From Hymenobacter daecheongensis DSM 21074 (lineage in GTDB: Bacteria > Bacteroidota > Bacteroidia > Cytophagales > Hymenobacteraceae): a stretch of 64,000 nucleotides of DNA. How positions within the stretch are numbered: the first letter of the stretch is position 1; each line of letters opens with the position of its first letter. Of this stretch, positions 42,168 through 50,669 are shown piece after piece. The stretch lies in NCBI RefSeq assembly GCF_900141805.1, contig NZ_FQYN01000001.1, positions 124,001 through 188,000 of the forward strand, written 5' to 3'. The position numbers and the translations under genes were made by a program. The notes beneath the pieces are model-generated. The model worked only from the letters and a program-made list of their open reading frames with translations. It made no database searches and had not been told where the DNA came from.

Positions 42168-45100
42168 TTATAGTTCGGCGAAAACCGGCGGCGTGGCAGC
42201 TTGCTGCTCCTCATAGTCGGCAGACTGCTGACCGGGAGCATCGGCGGGCACGCCCGTGATCCGCTCGCGCACCAGCTCGTTGATCAGGTACATCACCGGT
42301 ACCACCACGAGGGTGATGAGCGTAGCAAAAGCCAGACCGAAAATGATGGTCCAGGCCAGCGGGCCCCAGAATACCACCGACTCGCCCCCGACGAAGAAGT
42401 TCGGGTTGAAGCTCTCGAACAGAGTGTAGAAGTCGATATTCAGGCCAATGGCCAGCGGAATCAGACCCAGGATGGCGGCCGTGGCGGTCAGAATCACGGG
42501 GTTGAGGCGGGTGCGGCCGGCCTGCACGAGGGCCTCGCGCAATGGCACGCCCTGGGCGCGGAGCATGTCGGTGAATTCGACCAAGAGAATACCATTTTTC
42601 ACCACGATACCCGCTAGGGCCACTACCCCCACGCCGGTCATCACGATGCTGATTTTCATGCCCGTAGCGGCCAGGCCGAGGCACACGCCCGTCACGGAGA
42701 AGACGATTTCGGTGAGGATGATGATGGTCTTGCTCACCGAATTGAACTGCGTAACCAGGATCATGAAGATGAGGCCGATGCTGAGCAGGCCGGCCACGCC
42801 CAGGAAATCCTGGGTTTCCTTCTGGTCTTCACTGGCTCCGCCCATGCGCACGGTGTAGCCGGGCGGCGTAGGATAGGCCTGCAGGGCCTGGTCGATCTGG
42901 GCCACTACGTCGGGGGCGGTGTAGCCGCCGAGCACGTTGGAGGAAACGGTGATGATCTTTTTGAGGTCTTTGCGCTTGATGCCGCCGTAGGTATTGCTGT
43001 ATTCAACACCGGCTACGGAGGAAATAGGCACCTGCCGCATCTGGCCGGTGGCATCGCGGAAGGTGAGGCGCGAGTTCAGGATGGCGTCCACGTCGTCGCG
43101 GTAAGGCTTGGCGTAGCGCACCTGAATGGGGTACTCGTCGTCGGGGGTTTTGAACTTGCTGGCTTCCGAGCCGAAGATGGCCGTGCGTACTTCCATGCCG
43201 ATCTGGGCCGTGCTCAGGCCCTCGCGGTTGGCCCGCTGCCGGTCGATGTTCACGGCAATTTCGGGGTTGCGGTCTACCAGGTTGGAGCGCAGATCCTCGA
43301 TGCCGGCAATATTGAGCGAATCGACGTAGCGCTCCACTTTCTTGGAGAGCTTGGCCAGCTGCTGGTAGTCGTCGCCGCTTACCTCGATGGCCACGGCCTT
43401 GCCCTGGGGCGGGCCGTTCTGCTCCTGATCCACGGCCACTTCGGCGCCCGGAATGCCTTTCACCGCCTCGCGGATCTTATCCTTATAGGTACTCGTCACC
43501 GGGCCGGTCCGCTCGCTGAATTCCTTGAACGCCACCGACACCTTGCCCAGGTGGCTCTGCGCCGTGCGGGCCGCGTCCTGCGGGTCGTCGGCGCCGATGC
43601 CCACGTTGGCGATGATGGACTCCACGTCGGGGTTGTTGGTGCCGATAACCTTGTTGATGCGCTGCTCCAGCACGCGGGTCAGCGAATCGGTGATGGCCAC
43701 CTTGGTGCCCACCGGCATGCGCAGGTAGGTGTAGATGAACTTGGGGTCGCCCTGGGGGAAGAATTCGACCTGGGGCTTGCGGATGGCCACGGCCACGAAG
43801 CCGAAGATCAGCAGGGCAAACATGCCCGTCATGATGCCCAATTGCCGCCACTTGGTGCCGTGCACGGCCCAGCCCACCAGGCGGGCGTAGGCATTCTGGA
43901 AGCGCGGCAGCACCTTGGTCTGGAAGCCGGCAATGAGGCGGTAGAGCACGAACTGGTCGAGCGTGGCAAACAGAGCCAGGAACATAAACAGATTGCCCAC
44001 GAACATCGAACCCGATACGTAGCCCAGGACCGCTATGCCCAGCAGAATCAACAGCACGCGGCGGAAACCGGCGGTCCAGCGCGGCTTGCGCAGCTCCTCG
44101 GGGCTGTTGTGGGCCTCGCGCTCCATGAAGCTCACGGCAAACACCGGGTTGATGATGAACGCCACCACCAATGACGACAACAGCGTGACAATGAGCGTAA
44201 TGGGCAGGTAGAACATGAATTCGCCGATGATGCCCGGCCAGAACGCCAGCGGAATAAACGGCGCTACCGTAGTCAGCGTGCCGGCCAGCACGGGCACGAA
44301 CACCTCGCCGGCCGCGAATTTGGCGGCCTGGGCCGTGCTCAACTCGGGGTGGTCGTGCAGGATGCGGTGGGTGTTTTCAATCACCACAATGGCGTCATCG
44401 ACCACGATGCCTAGGGCCAGCAGGAAGCTGAACAGCACAATCATGTTCAGTGAGAAGCCCAGCGTGGGCATGCACAGGAACGCCAGGAACATCGACAGCG
44501 GCACCGAAAGCGCCACAAACAGCGCGTTGGTGGTGCCCATGAAGAACATCAGAATCAGCGTCACCAGGATGAAGCCGATGACGATGGTGTTGATCAGGTC
44601 GTGGAGCGTGACGCGGGTATCGTTGCTGGTGTCGCCGGTAAGGGTGATTTTCAGCTCGCTGGGCAGCGTGACTTTGCTGGTTTTTACGATTTCCTGAATC
44701 TTGTCGGAGGCATCAATCAGGTTTTCGCCCGAGCGCTTGATGACGTTCAGGGCAATGGCGGGCTTGCCGTCGAGGCGGGCGTAGGATTCGCGGTCCTTGA
44801 AGCCGTCCGTAACGGTAGCCACGTCGCCGAGGCGGATGCTGGCCCCGTTCATGTTCTTGAGCTGGATGTCGGCAATGTCGGTGGCCTTGGCGTACTGGCC
44901 GGCCACGCGCACGGCGCGCTTCTGGCTGCCCACCTCTACCGAGCCGCCCGAAATGGTCAGGTTTTCGCTCTGAATGGCGCGGCTCACATCGGTGAAGTTC
45001 ACACGGGCGGCCTGCATCTTATACAGGTCCACGTCCACGTTCACCTGCTGATCCAGGGCCCCCACGATATCCACGCGGCTGATTTCGGGCAAGGCCTCAA

Positions 45101-45611
45101 TCTTGTCCTGGAAGTCGTCGGCGAACTTTTTGAGCTGGGTGGTGGAGAGGTTGCCCGACAGGTTGATGGTCATGATGGGGAACTCCGAGAAGCTCACTTC
45201 CTGCACGCTGGGCGGCGTGGGTAGGTCGTTGGGCAGCTCGTTGCGGGCCTTGTCCACGGCATCCTTCACCAGCTGCTTGGCATACTGCACCTGCACATTG
45301 GTGTTGAACTCCACGTCGATAACGGAGTAGTCCTGGTTGGAGGTGGAGTTGATTTTCTTCACCCCGTTCACGCTTTTCAGCTCCTTTTCGATCTGGCGCG
45401 TGACCAAGTTCTCCATGTCGGCCGGCGAAATACCCGGATAGATGGTGGCCACGATGATGCGCGGCACCACGATATCGGGGAAGTTCTCCTTCTGGAGCTT
45501 CACGTATGTGAACAGCCCCGCGATGGTGATAATCAGCGTGAGGATGTAAATGCTGGTCTTGTTATCGATGGACCAGCTGGTGGGCTTGAATTCTTTTTCG
45601 ACGTCCTGCAT
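42168..45611 (-). CDS. RND family efflux permease (AcrB-like)
   Basis: A 1147-residue RND pump with the usual 12 helices: TM1 near 20-38, two large periplasmic loops, and TM2-6 and TM8-12. The TM4 Asp pair is visible in LGIVVDDAIVVIENTHR, and the pump end has GIVVKNGILLVEF. An extra helical insert near residues 520-580 follows TM6. The protein exports drugs or metabolites using proton flow with the adaptor and TolC encoded next to it. A four-helix-bundle gene and a word repeat lie between it and the adaptor gene. Confidence 0.95.
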   Translation of the reverse strand: MQDVEKEFKPTSWSIDNKTSIYILTLIITIAGLFTYVKLQKENFPDIVVPRIIVATIYPGISPADMENLVTRQIEKELKSVNGVKKINSTSNQDYSVIDVEFNTNVQVQYAKQLVKDAVDKARNELPNDLPTPPSVQEVSFSEFPIMTINLSGNLSTTQLKKFADDFQDKIEALPEISRVDIVGALDQQVNVDVDLYKMQAARVNFTDVSRAIQSENLTISGGSVEVGSQKRAVRVAGQYAKATDIADIQLKNMNGASIRLGDVATVTDGFKDRESYARLDGKPAIALNVIKRSGENLIDASDKIQEIVKTSKVTLPSELKITLTGDTSNDTRVTLHDLINTIVIGFILVTLILMFFMGTTNALFVALSVPLSMFLAFLCMPTLGFSLNMIVLFSFLLALGIVVDDAIVVIENTHRILHDHPELSTAQAAKFAAGEVFVPVLAGTLTTVAPFIPLAFWPGIIGEFMFYLPITLIVTLLSSLVVAFIINPVFAVSFMEREAHNSPEELRKPRWTAGFRRVLLILLGIAVLGYVSGSMFVGNLFMFLALFATLDQFVLYRLIAGFQTKVLPRFQNAYARLVGWAVHGTKWRQLGIMTGMFALLIFGFVAVAIRKPQVEFFPQGDPKFIYTYLRMPVGTKVAITDSLTRVLEQRINKVIGTNNPDVESIIANVGIGADDPQDAARTAQSHLGKVSVAFKEFSERTGPVTSTYKDKIREAVKGIPGAEVAVDQEQNGPPQGKAVAIEVSGDDYQQLAKLSKKVERYVDSLNIAGIEDLRSNLVDRNPEIAVNIDRQRANREGLSTAQIGMEVRTAIFGSEASKFKTPDDEYPIQVRYAKPYRDDVDAILNSRLTFRDATGQMRQVPISSVAGVEYSNTYGGIKRKDLKKIITVSSNVLGGYTAPDVVAQIDQALQAYPTPPGYTVRMGGASEDQKETQDFLGVAGLLSIGLIFMILVTQFNSVSKTIIILTEIVFSVTGVCLGLAATGMKISIVMTGVGVVALAGIVVKNGILLVEFTDMLRAQGVPLREALVQAGRTRLNPVILTATAAILGLIPLAIGLNIDFYTLFESFNPNFFVGGESVVFWGPLAWTIIFGLAFATLITLVVVPVMYLINELVRERITGVPADAPGQQSADYEEQQAATPPVFAEL

Positions 45612-45613
45612 GT

Positions 45614-45655
45614 TTTTTTCGAGCTACAAGCTGTAAGCGGCAAGCTTCAAGCTTT
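45614..45655. repeat. 7-bp word repeat upstream of the RND gene
   Basis: On the plus strand words GCTACAA, GCTGTAA, GCGGCAA, GCTTCAA, GCTTTA follow each other with a period of 7. Same word family as the repeat at 46078. Confidence 0.8.
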
Positions 45656-45719
45656 AGTGGACGAGTATTATTTGGCGTTTTGGTACGATGCGTCGGGCAT
45701 GGTGAAAGCCGGTATCAGG

Positions 45720-46073
45720 CTATCCGCCGAGCCGGCGCAGAAAGCTTTGCAACATCATTTGTTCTTCCCGGACCAAGCCAAGTGCTGGCTCCGCTGCCGG
45801 CGGGGAGGACAAACCAACCCGGACAGTAATCAACAACTGGGTTTCAACTTCAAAGGCTGACCCCAGCGCTATTTCTATGAAACGCTTGTAGTCCTTCTCG
45901 CTTCCCCGGCTACTGCCTTCGGCAATGTTTGATGGAATCGAAGTTGCGGCCCGCGTAAGCTGACTGCGTAGCCCAAACCGTTCCTCAGCGGGGAAGCTGG
46001 CGACAAGCAGATATACCTGCTCCACCAAGTCCATGCCCTTCTGCCAAATCAATAGCTGCTGATAGTTGCGCAT
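45720..46073 (-). CDS. Four-helix-bundle (S23/IVP-like) protein
   Basis: A 117-residue protein, starting MRNYQQLLIWQKGMDLVEQVY, here noted as MRNYQQLLIWQKGMDL, with FGLRSQLTRAATSIPSNIAEG and EVETQLLI, the features of the four-helix bundle family often called S23 or 23S rRNA intervening sequence protein. It is usually encoded in intervening sequences of 23S rRNA genes or as stand-alone genes. Here it interrupts an RND efflux operon and is flanked by AAGCTTC-type word repeats on both sides. Function not known. Confidence 0.85.
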   Translation of the reverse strand: MRNYQQLLIWQKGMDLVEQVYLLVASFPAEERFGLRSQLTRAATSIPSNIAEGSSRGSEKDYKRFIEIALGSAFEVETQLLITVRVGLSSPPAAEPALGLVREEQMMLQSFLRRLGG

Positions 46074-46077
46074 TTTA

Positions 46078-46188
46078 TTGAACTGTAAGCTTTTCTTAGC
46101 TGCAACTGTAAGCTTCAAGCCGCAAGCTTTTCGTTATGACTCACTAAAGCTTATAAAAGCTTGCGGCTTGAAGCTTACAGCTTGCAGC
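46078..46188. repeat. Inverted 7-bp word repeat (AAGCTTC/AAGCTGC)
   Basis: Downstream of the adaptor stop, on the minus strand, words read GCTGCAA, GCTGTAA, GCTTCAA, GCCGCAA, GC. Across a 25-bp centre the plus strand has the same words (CTGTAAG, CTTCAAG, CCGCAAG). Perfect pairing over roughly 25-30 bp. Confidence 0.85.
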
Positions 46189-47355
46189 TCAAAGACTAAC
46201 CACCTGCCCCTCGTTCAGATTCTGATAGCCGGCCGAAATCACTTGGTCGTCGGCTTTCAGGCCCTGGGTGATTTCCACGCGGCCGTTGTAGGTGTTGCCG
46301 GTTTGGATGACGCGCTTGGCGGCTACTTTCTGGCCGCCCTTCTGCTCCACCACCAGCACGTAGGAGTTCTGCTCGTCCTTCTGCACCAGGTCCACGGGCA
46401 GCACAGTGGCATTCTGGCGGTCGTAGTTGAGGATGCGCACGGTGGCCACCATGTTGGGGCTGAGCTGCACGGCTTTGCTGCCGCTCAGACGCAGCTCGGC
46501 GGTGAAGGTGCGGCTGGCCTGGTTGATGGTGCGGCTCACGGTGCGCACCGTGGCCGGCATTTCCTGGTCGCTCAGGTCCGGAATGGTTACCAGGGCCTGG
46601 TCGCCGGCCTTGATGCGGGCGGCGTAGGCTTCAGAGATGTCGGCCAGGATTTTGCCGCCCGAGCCGCCGGTAAGGCGCACCACCGGCGAGCCAGGAGCCG
46701 CCACCTCGCCCTGCTTCGGCAGCACCTCATCCACCACCCCGCTGAAGGGAGCCACCACGCTGTATAGCTCACGCTGGCGGTTCAGGGTGGAGAGGTTGCG
46801 GCGCAGCGCGTCGTAGTTGTTTTTGGCCTGCAGGTACTGAATCTCGGTGCCGATCTGCTGTTTCCAAAGGCGCTCCTGCTTCTCGTATACCACGCGGGTC
46901 AGGTCGAGGCGGGTGCGCAGCTCGGCAATGCTGGCATCTAGGATGCTGGCATCGATGGTAGCCAGCACCTGGCCCTTGCGTACCCGGTCGCCGCGCTGCA
47001 CCCGAATGCTGGTGAGCGTGCCGGCCGAGCGGGCCGACACCGTGGCGCTCTGGTCGAAATCGACGCGGCCCTGCACTTCGAGGTAGCTCCTGAAGCTCTC
47101 GGGCGCTACTTTAATAACTGACACGGCTACGGCTTTGGCCGCGGCGGCAGCGGCCGCCGCCTCGGCGGTAGCCGGACCGGCTTTGGCCTCCAGCTCGGCA
47201 ATTTTGGCCTGGTTGGCGGCCTGTTCGGCCTTTAGTTCGGCCAGCTCGGCCTTGGGGTCTTTTTCCGAGCCGCAAGCGGCCAGCTGCAAGCTGCAGGCGG
47301 CCAGTAAGCCGAAAGCCAGCGTGCGGGAAGAGAGTCGGGAAGGAGCGTATTTCAT
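46189..47355 (-). CDS. RND efflux adaptor (membrane fusion) lipoprotein
   Basis: A 388-residue adaptor protein. A signal peptide ends in the lipobox LQLAAC (Cys28), followed by a coiled coil with an unusual Ala-rich run ([18 protein letters not shown]), then the lipoyl-like domain ([20 protein letters not shown]), hairpin, and beta-barrel regions ending [12 protein letters not shown]. It links the RND permease to TolC in the periplasm. The coiled coil at about 32-60 precedes the lipoyl domain rather than being inside it, so it may be a lipoprotein linker. Confidence 0.93.
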   Translation of the reverse strand: MKYAPSRLSSRTLAFGLLAACSLQLAACGSEKDPKAELAELKAEQAANQAKIAELEAKAGPATAEAAAAAAAAKAVAVSVIKVAPESFRSYLEVQGRVDFDQSATVSARSAGTLTSIRVQRGDRVRKGQVLATIDASILDASIAELRTRLDLTRVVYEKQERLWKQQIGTEIQYLQAKNNYDALRRNLSTLNRQRELYSVVAPFSGVVDEVLPKQGEVAAPGSPVVRLTGGSGGKILADISEAYAARIKAGDQALVTIPDLSDQEMPATVRTVSRTINQASRTFTAELRLSGSKAVQLSPNMVATVRILNYDRQNATVLPVDLVQKDEQNSYVLVVEQKGGQKVAAKRVIQTGNTYNGRVEITQGLKADDQVISAGYQNLNEGQVVSL

Positions 47356-47365
47356 TGGGAGAAGC

Positions 47366-47487
47366 TTGGAGTTAGGAGGCAGGAGCTAGGAGCTAGGAGC
47401 TAGAAGCTGGGAGTTAGGAGGCAGGAGGTAAGGCCCGATGCTTGAATGAACAGCACTTCTATCTCCTAGCTTCCAGCTCCTAGCTCC
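47366..47487. repeat. Inverted 7-bp word repeat (GGAGCTA)
   Basis: Immediately downstream of the TolC stop, on the minus strand, the words are GGAGCTA, GGAGCTG, GAAGCTA, GGAGA. In front of the adaptor gene the plus strand carries GGAGCTA twice plus GGAGTTA, GGAGGCA variants. Period 7. Confidence 0.85.
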
Positions 47488-49173
47488 TCATTTAGTGGCC
47501 TTATTGTACAGTTCGCCGGTGGCTTTGTCGCGGTCTACTTTGGCTACCAGCACGTCATAGATGGCACCGTAGTAGTTGGTCTGGGCGGCGCGCAGCTCGG
47601 TTTCGGCCGATACTACTTCTAGGTTCGAGCCTACGCCCTCCTGAAACTTGATGCGCGACACGCGGGCCACGTCGGCGGCCAGGGCCAGGTTTTCCTTCTG
47701 ATTATCGAGCACGTCGAGGGCATTTACCAGGCTGGCCCGGCTCTGGGCATCCTGCAAATCGATGCTCTGGCGCAGGGTTTCGAAGCCCCGCTCCACGGTT
47801 TGCTGCGCAATGCGGGCCTGCTGCACCTGGTAGCGGCGGCGGAAGCCATCGAACACCGGCACCTGCAGGCTCAGGCCCACGTTGCCGAAGCCAAACCAGT
47901 TCTGGTTGGCGAAGCCGGCGCTGTTGCGCGAGTCGGGCCCGCGGAAAGCGAACAGCTCGCCAAACCGGTTGCTGGAGCCCGAAAAGCCGTAGGCCGCCGT
48001 AGCCAGCAGGCGCGGATACGCCCCGGCGCGGCGGTTGGCCAGGTCGAGGCCGGCCAAAGCCTGCTGGGTTTCGAGGGTGCTGAACTCGATGCGGTTGTTG
48101 TAGTTAAAGGCGGCCGCCGACTGACCGGTACGCCCGCCGCTGAAGGCCGCCTGCTGATCCTGGCGGCTCTGCTCGGGGCTCACGCCGGCCGGAGCCGGCA
48201 CCGTAGGCACGGCCCCCAGGCCCGAAACGCCGCCCCCGGTAGTGGCGCTGCCCACGCCCAAACGCTGGCGCAGAGCCCCAGCGTCAATCACGGCCGCGTC
48301 TAGCGCGTCGGTTAGCTCTACTTGCTGCTCCTGGGGCAGGCCCATCTGAAACTTGAGCAAAGCCACGCTCAGCTCGGTGAGGCGCTGAGCCTTTTGCTGC
48401 TCCACCACCAGATTGTTGCGCTGCACGCGCAGGCGGTCCACGTCGAGCTTTTCGGCGAAGCCGGCCTTGAACACGGCATCGGTCTGGTAGAGCACCGTAT
48501 CGAGGCGCTGCACGTTGCGGGCCAGCAGCTGCAGCCGCTCACGGGCCACCAGCGTGCTGTAGTAAGCCTTGCTGACCTGCTCCACCACCTCAATTTCGGC
48601 CTGCTGGGTTTGCTTCTGGGCCAGGCTCTCATACACCTTAGCGGCCTTCAGCCCAATCAGATACGAGCCATCGAACAGCAGCTGCGACACGGAGGCCGCG
48701 GCGTTGCCGGCGTACTGCAGGCCGAAGGCAAACGGCTGCGGCGGCAGGGCCAACGACTGCGTGGTGAGCACCTGCCGCTCGCCGGCGGTGGCGGCATTCA
48801 CATCCGAGGAGGTGAGTACCGTTTGCTGCACCGGGAAGCTTACCAGGCTCTGCTGGAGCTTGAAGTTGTCGGCCAGGTTGGCGGCCACGTTCACCTGCGG
48901 GAAGCCCGCCGACTTGATTTCGCCCACCCGGGCGCGGGCCGTCTGCTCGCCCAGGCGGGTGGCCAGCAGCGTGGGCTTGTTCTTCACGGCGTAGTCGACG
49001 GCCTGCTGCAGGCTCAGCGGCATGAGGCCGCCGATGGCGGCCTGGCCGGCCAGCGCGGGACGGCCGGCCGGCGACAGGGTGGCCGGCGTCGTCGTCTGCG
49101 CCAGCGCGGCCCCGGCGGGGGCCAGCAGGCCCGGTGCGGCGGCCAGCAGCAAAACGCGGAGTGTGTTCTTCAT
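47488..49173 (-). CDS. TolC family outer-membrane channel protein
   Basis: A 561-residue TolC-type protein with signal peptide (1-25, ending ALAQ). Two OEP-type repeats are seen: LQQAVDYAVKNKPTLLATRL begins the first, and a helical second half contains SRIKFQEGVGSNLEVVSAETELRAA, here cited as two pieces RIKFQEGVGSNLEVV and SAETELRAA. A Gly/Ser/Pro-rich insert (about 275-340) separates the halves. It forms the outer-membrane exit duct of the pump. The TetR gene lies 52 bp upstream. Confidence 0.93.
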   Translation of the reverse strand: MKNTLRVLLLAAAPGLLAPAGAALAQTTTPATLSPAGRPALAGQAAIGGLMPLSLQQAVDYAVKNKPTLLATRLGEQTARARVGEIKSAGFPQVNVAANLADNFKLQQSLVSFPVQQTVLTSSDVNAATAGERQVLTTQSLALPPQPFAFGLQYAGNAAASVSQLLFDGSYLIGLKAAKVYESLAQKQTQQAEIEVVEQVSKAYYSTLVARERLQLLARNVQRLDTVLYQTDAVFKAGFAEKLDVDRLRVQRNNLVVEQQKAQRLTELSVALLKFQMGLPQEQQVELTDALDAAVIDAGALRQRLGVGSATTGGGVSGLGAVPTVPAPAGVSPEQSRQDQQAAFSGGRTGQSAAAFNYNNRIEFSTLETQQALAGLDLANRRAGAYPRLLATAAYGFSGSSNRFGELFAFRGPDSRNSAGFANQNWFGFGNVGLSLQVPVFDGFRRRYQVQQARIAQQTVERGFETLRQSIDLQDAQSRASLVNALDVLDNQKENLALAADVARVSRIKFQEGVGSNLEVVSAETELRAAQTNYYGAIYDVLVAKVDRDKATGELYNKATK

Positions 49174-49225
49174 ATAACGAGGGAAGCTGGTGTAGTCGGG
49201 GTTGGGGAGGGAGCCGGGGCGGCGC

Positions 49226-49840
49226 TTATTCTTCTTCGGTCACGTGGCGGAACGCGTTGATCAGCTTGTGGCCTTTAAGCGTGGCCACGCCCAGCATGAA
49301 GTGCTCCAGCGTGACCAGCGCCACGCGCTGCGGATCAAACTGTCGGGGCGAAAAAACGGTGGGGTTGAAGGCCAGCTCGATTTCGGCCAGGCGCAGGCGG
49401 GCCAGCACGTCCACGTCGAGGTCGGCGCGGTAGAGGCCCTCGGCCATACCCCGGCGCAGGTTGTCCACTATCTGGTCGAGGATGAACTCATTTTTGTGCT
49501 CAAGCCACAGCTGCCAGGTGGCGGGGTGGTACTTCTGCAGGTCGTGGAAGATGCTGGGGTGGATATCGGCGAACTGGCTTTTCATCCAGCTCATCATCTT
49601 CACCAGCTCCGCCACCGCCGACTCCGACTGCCCGGCCATGGTTTCGCAGTCGCCCTGGGTCTGGGCCAGGTGCTGCTGCATCACGCCGTGCACAATCTGG
49701 TCTTTGTTCTCAAACCATTTGTAGAGCGTCTTTTTGGAGATGCCCAGCTGCGTGGCAATGTCGTCCATCGACACGCTCCGAATGCCATTGCGGCCAAAAA
49801 GCCCCAGCGCTGCCTGCAGAATCCGATCCTTGATTTCCAT
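49226..49840 (-). CDS. TetR family regulator of the efflux operon
   Basis: A 204-residue TetR-type repressor. The N-terminal domain (about 5-50) has ILQAALGLFGRNGIRSVSMDDIA, noted as ILQAALGLFGR and SVSMDDIATQLGISKKTLYKWF in parts, the standard TetR helix-turn-helix, while the rest is an all-helical ligand domain. It is transcribed with and directly ahead of tolC. Its start is overlapped by a TACCTTTG promoter element and by an inverted repeat, so it probably represses itself and the operon. ATG 49840 is chosen as the conventional start before KDRILQAAL. Confidence 0.92.
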   Translation of the reverse strand: MEIKDRILQAALGLFGRNGIRSVSMDDIATQLGISKKTLYKWFENKDQIVHGVMQQHLAQTQGDCETMAGQSESAVAELVKMMSWMKSQFADIHPSIFHDLQKYHPATWQLWLEHKNEFILDQIVDNLRRGMAEGLYRADLDVDVLARLRLAEIELAFNPTVFSPRQFDPQRVALVTLEHFMLGVATLKGHKLINAFRHVTEEE

Positions 49841-49849
49841 AACCGGGGC

Positions 49850-49889
49850 CAAAGGTACAACGGAAACTTTTAATGACTCCAAAGTTTCC
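49850..49889 (-). promoter_or_regulatory. TetR-operon promoter with overlapping operator palindrome
   Basis: TACCTTTG (49857-49850) on the minus strand lies 9 bp before the TetR start. GGAAACTTT (49862-49870) is an exact inverted copy of AAAGTTTCC (49881-49889), spaced by 10 bp. The palindrome fills the spacer of the promoter up to a TTTG (49883-49880), 22 bp before the -7 box. This is the expected place for TetR binding. Confidence 0.7.
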
Positions 49890-50002
49890 ATTAAATTTTT
49901 ACTATCGAAAGAGGGGCCCAGATGCGACGCTGTGAGGGCTGACGGATTTGGCCGGGCAATATTTTAGCGGAGGTGCTTTTTTTTCGGCGGGCGGCGGGCG
50001 AA

Positions 50003-50049
50003 CTGGCGGAAGTCTGAAATGGAGCGCAGCGCAATGGGACTTCCGCCAG
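50003..50049. repeat. Single copy of the CTGGCGG hairpin element
   Basis: CTGGCGGAAGT (50003-50013) pairs with ACTTCCGCCAG (50039-50049); the interior GTCTGAAATGGAGCGCAG is the one found in both arms of the repeat at 22971-23162. Confidence 0.85.
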
Positions 50050-50070
50050 GCCAGTGCCGGCGGTTCGTTG

Positions 50071-50078
50071 TACCTTGG
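50071..50078 (+). promoter_or_regulatory. Candidate -7 element TACCTTGG
   Basis: One mismatch to TAnnTTTG, 39 bp before the ispF ATG. Confidence 0.4.
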
Positions 50079-50117
50079 CGGCTGGTATTATCTGCTCCAC
50101 TTTTCTTCCCTGTTCGT

Positions 50118-50597
50118 ATGAAAATCCGCGTTGGCTTCGGCTACGACGTGCATCAGCTCCGCGAGGGCCTACCGTTTTGGCTCGGCGGCATTCAGGTTCC
50201 GCACACCCACGGCGCGCTCGGCCACTCCGATGCCGACGTGCTCATTCACGTCATCTGCGACGCGCTGCTGGGCGCGGCCAACCTGCGCGACATCGGCTTC
50301 CACTTCCCCGACACCGACCCGCAATACAAGGGCATCGACTCGAAAAAGCTGCTGGCCGGCGTGATGCGTCTGCTGCGCGAAAAGGGCTACGAGGTGGGCA
50401 ACATCGACTCGACCATCTGCCTGGAAGCGCCCAAGGTGAACCCCCACATTGCCGAGATGCAGCGGGTGCTGGCCGAGGTGATGGGCATTGCGGCCGAAGA
50501 CATTTCCATCAAGGCCACCACCACCGAGAAGCTGGGCTTCGTAGGCCAGCGCGAGGGCGTGGCGGCGTATGCCACGGTGCTCATCGTGCAGGGCTAA
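50118..50597 (+). CDS. ispF: 2-C-methyl-D-erythritol 2,4-cyclodiphosphate synthase
   Basis: A 159-residue IspF of the non-mevalonate isoprenoid pathway, converting CDP-methyl-erythritol 2-phosphate to the cyclodiphosphate. GYDVHQL contains the metal ligands Asp10 and His12; GHSDADVLIHVICDALLGA, noted as HSDADVLIHVICDALLG, holds the third His; FHFPDTDP and ATTTEKLGFVGQREG close the site. Family length. ATG 50118 is chosen because the sequence before it is repeat-derived and the conserved strand begins at once. Confidence 0.96.
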   Translation: MKIRVGFGYDVHQLREGLPFWLGGIQVPHTHGALGHSDADVLIHVICDALLGAANLRDIGFHFPDTDPQYKGIDSKKLLAGVMRLLREKGYEVGNIDSTICLEAPKVNPHIAEMQRVLAEVMGIAAEDISIKATTTEKLGFVGQREGVAAYATVLIVQG

Positions 50598-50669
50598 CGG
50601 CGCGGGCTAATGCAGCTTTCGGCGCGGCCGGTGTCTTTCATTTCATTCGTCCCTTTACACTTTCCGTTC

